A DNA stretch of 64,000 bases from CAJBVG01 sp943372995 (GTDB lineage: Bacteria > Bacteroidota > Bacteroidia > Sphingobacteriales > Sphingobacteriaceae). The translations under genes were made by a program, and so were the position numbers. The DNA is taken from assembly GCA_943372995.1 (NCBI GenBank), contig CALSAQ010000006.1, forward strand, positions 62,001 through 126,000, given 5' to 3'. Numbering within the stretch: position 1 is the first letter of the stretch; the number at the start of each line of letters is the position of its first letter. This document shows positions 18,350-25,845 of the stretch, piece after piece. The notes under the pieces are model-generated. The model searched no databases. It was not told the DNA's origin and saw nothing but the letters and a program-made list of their open reading frames with translations.

Positions 18350-19294
18350 TTATCTACTTCTTGCAAGTTCAATATAATCGGGCCTATCGGCAAGGGTAGT
18401 ATGTTTGAAAGTTTGCACAACCATACCTTTATGGATAACGAATATGCCTGGCATTTGAAAGCCATCACCAATAAATGGTCCGGGTGGATTTAAATTTAAT
18501 ATCGTATGCATAGCACCTCTAATAAGTACATTGATACCGAATAATTGAGATAATTTTCCTCTGGTTAATCCGAATGCTTTGTATATTTTTTTATCTGGAT
18601 CGGCAATTCTTGGCAAGTCTTCGAGATGATATTGCTTCGTGATTTCCTCTGCCTTATATTCATCAACAAGATGCACTAAGATAATTTTTGTCCCTTCTTT
18701 TTCAATATGAGCTCGGTTTTTCGCTAACTCACTTAAAGTTTCTTTACAGAATGGGCATCCGAAATGTCTAAGAAAGACAAGCATTGTAGGCCATTGGTCG
18801 GTGTGTTCTTGTAATGATATGCCAGTATTTGTATAAATCTTTTCCAATGATTTTAACTTTCTTGGATTCATATCATAGGCCTCTAACTCCGCTGTACTCT
18901 GATGGTGATCGAACGCTTGATATAGTATAACTCCAAAAGGCAATAACCAAATCAAGTCGTTTGCTAAAATCATGCTGGTTAAATGTTCTGGGAATACACC
19001 TGCATACATATAATAGAAATAGGTTGCAGTAGCAAAAAACTTCACACTAAAACCAATAAAAATAATTAGCCAATGTTTAAATGGTTTTCTACTAGCAATA
19101 AGATAGGCCACACCAAATAAGAATTCCATCGCCCCAATTGCTTTGGATATCCAAGGTGCATTTGGGAAGCTAATGTGTAGGTGTTCTAAAAAATAGTTAG
19201 GGTTGAATACAGCAATAGACCCCCATACGATATTATATAGACCTGCAAAAATTAATAAATATTGCATCCAAGGACGCGGTGCAACTAATCTCAT
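18350..19294 (-). CDS. DoxX-like membrane domain fused to a peroxiredoxin-like (AhpC/TSA_2) domain
   Basis: In this 314-aa protein, residues ~8-128 contain four membrane helices of the DoxX/MauE-like type (YLLIFAGLYNIVWGSIAVF, AMEFLFGVAYLIA, FATATYFYYMY, IWLLPFGVILY). Residues ~160-310 form a thioredoxin-fold domain of the PRXL2/SelL-related group, with FLRHFGCPFCKETL giving a CPFC redox pair (Cys180, Cys183), then LPRIADPDKKIYKAFGL and GDGFQMPGIFVIHKG. It is probably a membrane-tethered peroxidase or thiol oxidoreductase. The topology suggests the redox domain is on the same side as the last helix end, which cannot be settled here. Confidence 0.82.
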   Translation of the reverse strand: MRLVAPRPWMQYLLIFAGLYNIVWGSIAVFNPNYFLEHLHISFPNAPWISKAIGAMEFLFGVAYLIASRKPFKHWLIIFIGFSVKFFATATYFYYMYAGVFPEHLTSMILANDLIWLLPFGVILYQAFDHHQSTAELEAYDMNPRKLKSLEKIYTNTGISLQEHTDQWPTMLVFLRHFGCPFCKETLSELAKNRAHIEKEGTKIILVHLVDEYKAEEITKQYHLEDLPRIADPDKKIYKAFGLTRGKLSQLFGINVLIRGAMHTILNLNPPGPFIGDGFQMPGIFVIHKGMVVQTFKHTTLADRPDYIELARSR

Positions 19295-19424
19295 ACGTAC
19301 TATGTATTTAGTTCATCATTAACCCCATAAAATTAAAAGTGTTTTTGCAATTTCTATAATTTGCTTAATTAGAATGATTACAAGTGCTAGAAAGTGTGGT
19401 TTATCTATGATTTTAGCCCCTTTC

Positions 19425-19450
19425 GGTCCCTTCGGCTTCGCTCAGGGACC
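19425..19450 (-). repeat. REP-like palindrome, copy 1
   Basis: A 26-nt imperfect palindrome with outer arms GGTCCCT/AGGGACC and a GC-TTC-GC core. It sits 5 bp past the stop codon of the GIY-YIG gene and is preceded by CCCCTTTC, as is copy 4 (CCCTTTC). Confidence 0.8.
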
Positions 19451-19455
19451 GTGTG

Positions 19456-19788
19456 CTATCTAGTTTCTTTATTAAAGAAAATGTGTGAGGTTTCGTTTTT
19501 ACATTCAGATAAAATTTTTAATATTCTATTTAGCTCCTCTATGTTTTGAGTGCCTATTAAAGCTTCTTCCTTTTTTCTCGACCAACCTTGAACTTGTTTT
19601 TCACGATTAAACGCAAAGTCAATTCTGTTGAATTTTTCAAAGTAAACCAACTCCACTGGTAGACGTGGTTTTGTAAAATTTGCACCCTTCCCTTTTTGGT
19701 GCTGCAAGACCCTTAATGAAAGATTATTTGTACTTCCAGTATAATAACTTCCATCATTACATTTCAATATATACATCCAACCCACCAT
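19456..19788 (-). CDS. GIY-YIG nuclease family protein, small stand-alone (UPF0213/YhbQ-like)
   Basis: This 110-aa protein is a single GIY-YIG domain: WMYILKCNDGSYYTGSTNNL (residues 4-23) carries the MYIL and YYTGST versions of GIY and YIG, followed by Arg26 and His30 and a FEKF...AFNREKQVQGWSRKKKEALI-type tail with the conserved Glu. Homologues are small single-domain nucleases of unclear role. The gene is closely flanked by four related 26-nt palindromes. A remnant resembling its own 3' end lies upstream (19830-19853), which suggests the gene and palindromes form one dispersing element. It lies between a DoxX fusion gene and recG, unrelated to either. Confidence 0.88.
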   Translation of the reverse strand: MVGWMYILKCNDGSYYTGSTNNLSLRVLQHQKGKGANFTKPRLPVELVYFEKFNRIDFAFNREKQVQGWSRKKEEALIGTQNIEELNRILKILSECKNETSHIFFNKETR

Positions 19789-19803
19789 ATCCTTCTTTTT
19801 TCC

Positions 19804-19829
19804 AGTCCCTCCGGCTTAAGTCAGGGACC
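19804..19829 (-). repeat. REP-like palindrome, copy 2 (diverged), with remnant of a GIY-YIG 3' end
   Basis: A 26-nt relative of copy 1 with arms AGTCCCT/AGGGACC and a changed core. The adjoining 19830-19853 reads, on the minus strand, AAACTAAATAGTAAACGG, matching AAACTAGATAGCACACGG at the true 3' end of the GIY-YIG gene. A second, mostly deleted gene copy is the simplest explanation. Confidence 0.65.
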
Positions 19830-19853
19830 GTTTACTATTTAGTTTTTTATTCC

Positions 19854-19879
19854 GGTGACTGAGCGGAGCCGAAGTCACC
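19854..19879 (+). repeat. REP-like palindrome, copy 3 (compensated stem)
   Basis: Same 26-nt design in opposite orientation to copies 1 and 2. Outer arms are GGTGACT/AGTCACC, so two stem positions have changed on both sides and still pair relative to copy 1. The core is GAGCGGAGCCGA. Confidence 0.8.
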
Positions 19880-19897
19880 ATCTGCTTGTTCCCTTTC

Positions 19898-19923
19898 GGT
19901 CCCTGAGCGGAGCGGAAGTCACC
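19898..19923 (+). repeat. REP-like palindrome, copy 4 (hybrid stem)
   Basis: A 26-nt copy with the left arm of copy 1 (GGTCCCT) and the right arm of copy 3 (AGTCACC), which mispair at two positions. It is preceded by CCCTTTC as in copy 1. It lies 3 bp from the recG stop codon and may lie in the recG mRNA end. Confidence 0.75.
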
Positions 19924-19926
19924 GTA

Positions 19927-22026
19927 CTACGAAATCCTTCCCCAACTCTCTCTGCTTTTACGTTGCTCCGAAATGTATTTTCTTAAAACTGTATGTTGTG
20001 GATGAATTAATTGTGGGTCGGAATCGACAATTTCTTGTGCCATAATTCTTGCCTCTTGTAAGATTTTTTGATCTTTTGCTAAATCGGCGATATGCAAATC
20101 GAGTACTCCACTTTGTTGTGTGCCCTGTAAATCGCCTGGGCCTCTGAGTTGCAAATCTATTTCAGCAATTTCAAAACCATTATTGGTTTTTACCATGGTA
20201 TTGATTCGTGTTTTAGCATCTGTTCCTAATTTATTGCTGGTCATTAATACGCAATACGATTGTTCTGCTCCCCTACCTACTCTACCTCTCAACTGGTGTA
20301 ATTGTGAGAGTCCGAATCGTTCCGCATTTTCAATAACCATTACACTTGCATTCGGCACGTTTACCCCTACTTCAATAACAGTTGTAGCGACCATTATCTG
20401 TGTCTGACCAGAAACAAATCGTTGCATTTCAAAATCTTTATCGGCAGGTTTCATTTTCCCATGAACCATGCTCACAAAATACTTTGGTGCGGGGAAAGCT
20501 TTTAAAATACTTTGATAACCTTCTTCTAAATTTATTAAATCTAATTTCTCTGATTCTTTTATCAAAGGATAAACAATATAAACCTGCCTACCTTTAGCTA
20601 TTTCTTTTTCTAAGAATGAAAATAATTTTAAACGATGACTCTCATATTGGTGTACAGTTTCTATGGGCTTTCTGCCTTTTGGCAACTCATCTATCACTGA
20701 AGTATCGAGATCGCCGTATAAAGTCATGGCCAATGTTCTTGGAATTGGAGTGGCTGTCATTACCAACACGTGTGGTGGTTGTACATTTTTCTTCCATAAT
20801 TTTGAACGTTGTTCTACACCAAATCGATGTTGCTCATCGATAATTACCATGCCTAAGTTTTGGAATTTCACTGGCTCTTCGATGAGTGCATGAGTTCCTA
20901 ATAAAATATTGATTTCACCAGAGGCTAACTCTTCTAATAACTCTCTTCGCTCTTTTGTTTTTGATGAACCCGTTAATATTTTCATCCTAATGTTCATCCC
21001 ATTTAACAATTCCGATAAGCCTTGAAAATGTTGTTGGGCCAATATTTCTGTTGGGGCCATTAAACAAGCTTGATAGCCGTTATCGATTGCTAAAAGCATA
21101 GTAAGTAATGCCACTATAGTTTTACCCGAGCCCACATCACCCTGTAATAGGCGATTCATTTGAAAACCAGTATGTGTGTCGGCACGAATTTCTTTAACTA
21201 CTCTTTTCTGAGCATCAGTTAATTCAAAAGGAAGTTGATGATGATAAAATTGGTTAAAGTAATCTCCAACTTTAGAAAAAACAAAGCCTTTTGTATTAAG
21301 CTTTCTTCCTTTATTTGCTTGTAATAATTTTACTTGGATAAGAAACAACTCCTCGAATTTCAAACGAGCTTGAGCGCGTTGTAATTGTTTTGGGTTTGTA
21401 GGGAAATGTACCTCTCTAATCGATTCTGCTCTGGGCATCATCTTATATTTCGTTAAGATGTGTTGAGGTAAAAACTCATAGATTTCTTTTTCTGCAGCTG
21501 CAACTAATTGTCGTTGTAGCTTCATTATTCCTTTTGAGTCGAGAAAGAATGATTTTAGTTTTTCGGTCGATGAATAAACGGGTTGTAGTGCACCAGCATG
21601 TTCGGGTTTGAAATCTTTGCTCAATTCCATCTCGGGATGAACAATATTTATTCGCATTCCGTAAGCATTGGGTTTACCAAACACTACGTAATCCTGACCA
21701 AGCACCACCATCTTATCCACCCACTTTATTCCTTGGAACCATACGAGTTCAAGACTTCCTGTTTCATCTTCTACAGTTGCAACTAAGCGCTTACCTCTTC
21801 GCTCGCCAATTATTTGTTTGGCTGTTACTCTAGCTTTAAATTGAATATAAGGCAAGTCGATGTTAACTTCGGAAATGGTATAAAATTTCGTTTTGTCGAT
21901 ATAACGAAAGGGGTAATGACGTATAAAATCACCAAAGGTGAAGATGCCTAATTCTTTGTTGATAACATCCGCTTTAGTCGGACCAATCCCCTTCAAATAT
22001 TCTATCGGTGTATCGAAAAAACTCAT
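19927..22026 (-). CDS. recG: ATP-dependent DNA helicase RecG
   Basis: This 699-aa protein has the full RecG layout: a short HhH-like start (YLKGIGPTKADVI), a wedge/OB domain (residues ~60-170), a helicase core with Walker A GDVGSGKT near 290, DExH-type IIDEQHRFG near 395, TATPIPRTLAMT, and the second RecA lobe with VEVGVNVPNASVMVIENAERFGLSQLHQLRGRVGRG, ending in the RecG tail. It remodels stalled replication forks and Holliday junctions. It is divergent from the EamA gene with 63 bp between the starts. Two dispersed palindromes crowd its 3' end. Confidence 0.96.
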   Translation of the reverse strand: MSFFDTPIEYLKGIGPTKADVINKELGIFTFGDFIRHYPFRYIDKTKFYTISEVNIDLPYIQFKARVTAKQIIGERRGKRLVATVEDETGSLELVWFQGIKWVDKMVVLGQDYVVFGKPNAYGMRINIVHPEMELSKDFKPEHAGALQPVYSSTEKLKSFFLDSKGIMKLQRQLVAAAEKEIYEFLPQHILTKYKMMPRAESIREVHFPTNPKQLQRAQARLKFEELFLIQVKLLQANKGRKLNTKGFVFSKVGDYFNQFYHHQLPFELTDAQKRVVKEIRADTHTGFQMNRLLQGDVGSGKTIVALLTMLLAIDNGYQACLMAPTEILAQQHFQGLSELLNGMNIRMKILTGSSKTKERRELLEELASGEINILLGTHALIEEPVKFQNLGMVIIDEQHRFGVEQRSKLWKKNVQPPHVLVMTATPIPRTLAMTLYGDLDTSVIDELPKGRKPIETVHQYESHRLKLFSFLEKEIAKGRQVYIVYPLIKESEKLDLINLEEGYQSILKAFPAPKYFVSMVHGKMKPADKDFEMQRFVSGQTQIMVATTVIEVGVNVPNASVMVIENAERFGLSQLHQLRGRVGRGAEQSYCVLMTSNKLGTDAKTRINTMVKTNNGFEIAEIDLQLRGPGDLQGTQQSGVLDLHIADLAKDQKILQEARIMAQEIVDSDPQLIHPQHTVLRKYISEQRKSRESWGRIS

Positions 22027-22074
22027 CGCATTAAAAATAGAAAATATTATCGTTATGGGCGAATAGAATTTTGG

Positions 22075-22082
22075 TATGTTTG
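22075..22082 (+). promoter_or_regulatory. -7 element immediately before the EamA start codon
   Basis: TATGTTTG matches TAnnTTTG and ends only 7 nt before the ATG at 22090, predicting a leaderless or nearly leaderless mRNA. No clear -33 TTG is present. Confidence 0.4.
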
Positions 22083-22089
22083 CAAGGTC

Positions 22090-22971
22090 ATGTTAAAGAA
22101 AAAAGAATACCTACCACTCCTTCTTCTTGCCTTACTAGCTTTAATATGGGGGAGTTCCTTTATTTTAATGAAAAATGGTTTAAAAGTATATAGCGCTTCG
22201 CAGGTTGCCACCATGCGTATGTTCTTTTCTTTTTTGTGTTTATTGCCATTAACATTAAAGCACATCTGGAAAATTCCATTGAAAAAATATGGTATGATTA
22301 CATTGGTTGGCTTGTTAGGCAATGGTATTCCAGCTATTTTATTTGCAACAGCTCAAACAAAATTAAACAGTTCAACTGCCGGTGTACTCAATTGCTTAAC
22401 TCCATTGTTTACTTTAATTGTAGCAGCCGTTTTCTTTAAACAGAAATTTGGATTACAAAAAGTAGTGGGTGTGGTGTTAGGATTATTCGGCGCTGTAACT
22501 TTAATCATGATTAAAAGTAATGGCAGTTTAGACCCTAACTATACTTATGGTTTATATATTTTAGTTGCCACCATTTGTTATGCTTGGAGTGTTAACTTAA
22601 TTAAAAACTATTTGCATGGTATGCCTGCCATGGGGATTTCTTCTATGGCTTTACTATTTATAGGGCCTATTTATGGGTATTATCTTTTCGCGCATACCGA
22701 TTTTATGATTCGCACTGAGCTCACAGAAGGAGCGATACCAGCATTAGGATATGTATTTCTTTTAGCATTATTTGGCACCGCTATCTCACTCATCTTGTTT
22801 AATAAATTAGTGCAAATGACCACTGCAATTTATGCTTCATCGGTAACTTACTTAATCCCGATTGTTGCCATATTTTGGGGTGCATTAGACGGCGAACCCA
22901 TTACATTTATACACCTCATTGGTATGGGAGCGATACTGTTTGGGGTTTACTTGGCGAATCGAAATAAATGA
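22090..22971 (+). CDS. EamA family (DMT superfamily) transporter
   Basis: This 293-aa inner-membrane protein has ten predicted helices in two EamA repeats: residues ~5-140 (LIWGSSFILMKNGLK is the characteristic first-helix signature, with STAGVLNCLTPLFTLIVAAV) and ~150-290 (ATICYAWSVNLIKNYL, ending AILFGVYLANRNK). It probably exports an amino acid or other metabolite; the substrate cannot be told. It is monocistronic, divergent from recG and convergent with parA across a repeat hairpin. Confidence 0.92.
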   Translation: MLKKKEYLPLLLLALLALIWGSSFILMKNGLKVYSASQVATMRMFFSFLCLLPLTLKHIWKIPLKKYGMITLVGLLGNGIPAILFATAQTKLNSSTAGVLNCLTPLFTLIVAAVFFKQKFGLQKVVGVVLGLFGAVTLIMIKSNGSLDPNYTYGLYILVATICYAWSVNLIKNYLHGMPAMGISSMALLFIGPIYGYYLFAHTDFMIRTELTEGAIPALGYVFLLALFGTAISLILFNKLVQMTTAIYASSVTYLIPIVAIFWGALDGEPITFIHLIGMGAILFGVYLANRNK

Positions 22972-23058
22972 TATGCTAATATGCTGATATGCTAGTATGC
23001 TAGTTTACTAACAAGATTAGCATATCAGCATACTAGCATATCAGCACATTAACATATT
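22969..23058. repeat. octamer-built inverted repeat, probable bidirectional terminator
   Basis: The spacer between the convergent EamA and parA genes consists of 8-bp units. The left side has CTAATATG, CTGATATG and CTAGTATG; the right side has their complements (TAGCATAT, CAGCATAC, TAGCATAT, CAGCACAT, TAACATAT). The halves fold into a long imperfect hairpin around TTTACTAACAAG. It begins inside the EamA stop codon (TGA at 22969-22971). No classical U-tract is seen. Confidence 0.65.
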
Positions 23059-23060
23059 AC

Positions 23061-23798
23061 CTAGATTTTTTTCTTCAACTCTCCCCAAAGTTCATGATAG
23101 GCAAGTGCAGCACGAGAATAGGTAGAGTACGACACCAGTGGTGCTTCGTACAATCCCATACGTTCTACATCTGAAGAATAAGGGATAGGAGTTTTTAATA
23201 TTCTTTTCTTTTTTGTGTATTCTTCAACGATATCATTATGCATATTCTTACGAGAATCGTACATAGAGAAGAATGCCCATATTTTATTTTTATCTAAATG
23301 ATTTTGATCAAAGAACTCCATGATCATATCATAACTACGAATAGACAATACAGTAGGAATCATTGGCATCAATATAATATCTGCTGCATGAAATAAATTC
23401 TCCGATAACAAGGAAATCCCAGGAGGGGCATCGATAAATAACACATCGTAATGGTCTGCTAAATCTTTTAATGATTCGGCAAGTTTTTTACGCGACGATT
23501 TCTGATCACCTAGGTGAATATCCATGTTTCTTATCGATAAATCGGCAGGAATTAAGTCGAGATTTTCATACTCGGTTTCTTTAATCGCATCCAACAACTC
23601 TGAGTTCGAACCTATTAATCCTTTTAAACCACCTTTTACCTTAGATTTTACTCTATAATAAAAAGAGGTCGAGGCTTGTGGATCTAAGTCCCAAAGTAGG
23701 GTTCTATCTCCTTCAGATGCTGCCAAAGCAGCCATGTTAACAGAGGTTGCTGTTTTGCCAACACCCCCTTTTAAATTGTAAACTGCAATTGTAATCAT
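23061..23798 (-). CDS. ParA family ATPase (Soj/MinD superfamily)
   Basis: This 245-aa protein has a deviant Walker A motif KGGVGKTA at residues 10-17, a switch DLDPQAST, and Walker B-like LFIDAPPGI near residue 115. The C-terminal half resembles chromosomal ParA/Soj proteins of Bacteroidota. It could position chromosomes or protein clusters. No parB or parS-like gene is adjacent, so a specific partition role is not supported. A short AT repeat (AAATTGTAAAT, twice) precedes its start. It is transcribed alone. Confidence 0.9.
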   Translation of the reverse strand: MITIAVYNLKGGVGKTATSVNMAALAASEGDRTLLWDLDPQASTSFYYRVKSKVKGGLKGLIGSNSELLDAIKETEYENLDLIPADLSIRNMDIHLGDQKSSRKKLAESLKDLADHYDVLFIDAPPGISLLSENLFHAADIILMPMIPTVLSIRSYDMIMEFFDQNHLDKNKIWAFFSMYDSRKNMHNDIVEEYTKKKRILKTPIPYSSDVERMGLYEAPLVSYSTYSRAALAYHELWGELKKKI

Positions 23799-23926
23799 TC
23801 CTTAAATTGTAAATGTTAAATTGTAAATTATAAATAAGTTACTCGTATTCAAGTATGAAGATAATGATTTTATTGAAAAAATATCTTACTTTGCTCGAAC
23901 CAAAGTTTAATTCCTAAGTATTACAA

Positions 23927-25024
23927 ATGCGGTTAATAGAAATCACCAACTACCTAGAATCCATAGCTCCGTTGGCTTACCAAGAGTCGTATGATAATTC
24001 TGGCTTGTTAGTAGGCCATGCTGATATGGAAATAAAAAAAGCCATTATTAGTTTAGATTGTATTGAAGAGGTAGTAGATGAGGCAATCCGTGAAGGGGCA
24101 AACCTTATCATTTCTCATCATCCAATAGTTTTTTCTGGTCTAAAGAAATTCAATGGGAGCAGCTATATAGAGCGTGTGGTAATGAAAGCCATCAAGCACG
24201 ATATTGCCTTATATGCAATTCATACTAATCTTGATAATGTTCGACATGGTGTAAATGCTAAAATAGCAGAACAACTAGGCTTGGACAATACCAAGCTTTT
24301 AGCTCCAAAAGATGGCCTGTTAAGCAAGCTGCAAACCTATGTTCCTCATGATAAAGTTGGAGAGCTGCGCGATGCTTTATTTGCTGCAGGTGCTGGGCAT
24401 ATTGGGAACTATTCCGAATGCAGCTTTAACATGGAGGGTTATGGTACCTTTAAAGGAAATGAACATACCATCCCTTATGTTGGAAATAAAAATGAGCTTC
24501 ACATTGAACCTGAAACCAAATTAGAGTTGGTGTTCCCAAGTAGACTCACTTCTAAAATACTTAAAGCATTGTTCAACAATCATCCCTACGAGGAGGTGGC
24601 GTACGACATTATATCTTTAGAAAACACTCACCAAGAGGTCGGTTCTGGTATGATTGGAGATCTTAAAGAAGCGCTTTCTGAGCCTGATTTTATGAACTTG
24701 TTAAAATCATCATTACAAACTAAGGTGGTTAGACATACCGCTTTGTTGAATAAACCCATAAAAAAAGTAGCTGTATGTGGGGGTTCAGGCAGTTTTTTGC
24801 TTAAAAACGCTATTTCCCAAGGAGCAGATGTCTTTGTAACAGCAGATTACAAGTACCATCAATTTTTCGATGCCGAGGCAAAAATAGTGATTGCTGATGT
24901 GGGACACTTTGAAAGTGAGCAGTTTACGATGGACCTGTTATTAGAAAAAATTCAAAAAAAATTTCCTACCTTTGCCGTCTGCCTGACAAAATGCAACACC
25001 AATCCGGTGTTTTACAGTATTTAA
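23927..25024 (+). CDS. Nif3-like dinuclear metal centre hexameric protein (YqfO type)
   Basis: The 365-aa protein is of the long type, in which the Nif3 domain is split by a PII-like insertion (residues ~130-235). Metal-ligand segments are visible: ISHHPIVFSGLKK near residue 62, HTNLDNVRHGVNAKIAEQL near 103, and DVGHFESEQFTMDLL near 325, which carries the C-terminal His/Glu ligands. The family binds two metal ions; proposed roles include GTP cyclohydrolase-like activity, but the function is not settled. It lies 24 bp upstream of the zinc-ribbon gene, a frequent pairing in Bacteroidota. Confidence 0.93.
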   Translation: MRLIEITNYLESIAPLAYQESYDNSGLLVGHADMEIKKAIISLDCIEEVVDEAIREGANLIISHHPIVFSGLKKFNGSSYIERVVMKAIKHDIALYAIHTNLDNVRHGVNAKIAEQLGLDNTKLLAPKDGLLSKLQTYVPHDKVGELRDALFAAGAGHIGNYSECSFNMEGYGTFKGNEHTIPYVGNKNELHIEPETKLELVFPSRLTSKILKALFNNHPYEEVAYDIISLENTHQEVGSGMIGDLKEALSEPDFMNLLKSSLQTKVVRHTALLNKPIKKVAVCGGSGSFLLKNAISQGADVFVTADYKYHQFFDAEAKIVIADVGHFESEQFTMDLLLEKIQKKFPTFAVCLTKCNTNPVFYSI

Positions 25025-25048
25025 AGGTTAAAGAAATAGATTTATAAA

Positions 25049-25786
25049 ATGGAAGCAACCGTAGAACAAAAACTTAAAGCATTATTCGAATTACAAACTA
25101 TTCACACTTCGATTGATAAAATCAGAACCATCCGTGGAGAATTACCTATGGAAGTGGCAGATTTAGAAGATGATGTTGCAGGTTTAGAAACACGTATTTC
25201 AAAAATCAAAGATGAAATTAACGAGCTAGAAGAAAACATCAGCAATAAAAAAGCTTTGATGAAACAAGCAGCTCAGTTGATCAAAAAATACGAAGAACAA
25301 CAAAACAACGTAAAAAACAACCGCGAGTTCGAAGCCATTACTAAAGAAATCGAGATTCAAGGTTTAGAAATTCAGGTAGCTGAGAAAAAAATTAAAGAAT
25401 ATACTTACGAAATCGGAAATAAAACTAAAGTGTTGGAAAATGCTCAAACAGCTTTAGATGAAAGAAAATCTGATTTAGATGTAAAAAAGGCAGAGTTAGA
25501 TAAAATCACCAAAGAAACTGAGAAAGAAGAAGATGCATTATTAAAGAAAGCATCTAAAGCAGAAAAAGATATTGAAGAGCGTTTATTAATTGCTTACCAC
25601 AAATTAAGAGGTAACGCAAAAAATGGATTAGCTGTTGTAACTATACAACGCGACTCGTGCGGTGGATGTTTCAATCAAATCCCTCCTCAACGTCAGGTTG
25701 ATATTCGTCAGCATAAAAAAATTATCGTGTGTGAGCATTGTGGTAGAATACTTGTTGATGATAACTTTGTTCCACAAGAAGCATAA
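25049..25786 (+). CDS. coiled-coil C4-type zinc ribbon protein (CdsZ / DUF164 family)
   Basis: In this 245-aa protein, residues ~25-180 form a long antiparallel coiled coil rich in Glu/Lys. Residues 200-240 form a zinc ribbon with two Cys pairs (CGGCFNQIPPQRQ, then CEHCGRIL). The family (including HP0958/CdsZ) is thought to bind RNA or protein partners; the molecular task in Bacteroidota is unknown. It is co-transcribed with nif3 and followed by a strong intrinsic terminator. Confidence 0.92.
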   Translation: MEATVEQKLKALFELQTIHTSIDKIRTIRGELPMEVADLEDDVAGLETRISKIKDEINELEENISNKKALMKQAAQLIKKYEEQQNNVKNNREFEAITKEIEIQGLEIQVAEKKIKEYTYEIGNKTKVLENAQTALDERKSDLDVKKAELDKITKETEKEEDALLKKASKAEKDIEERLLIAYHKLRGNAKNGLAVVTIQRDSCGGCFNQIPPQRQVDIRQHKKIIVCEHCGRILVDDNFVPQEA

Positions 25787-25810
25787 TAAAAATTTAATTA
25801 ACAAAATAGC

Positions 25811-25845
25811 AAAACGATTCCTATCTTCAAGGAATCGTTTTTTTT
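25811..25845 (+). terminator. intrinsic terminator after the zinc-ribbon gene, abutting the next start codon
   Basis: AAAACGATTCCT (25811-25822) pairs with AGGAATCGTTTT (25830-25841) and is followed by a T-run to 25845. The next ATG is at 25846, so the terminator occupies exactly the place where the downstream gene's leader would be. Confidence 0.8.

Noticed and set aside
23061..23798. Plasmid or chromosome partition locus
   Set aside because: Only ParA is present; no ParB or parS-like repeats were seen, so a partition call would be unsupported.
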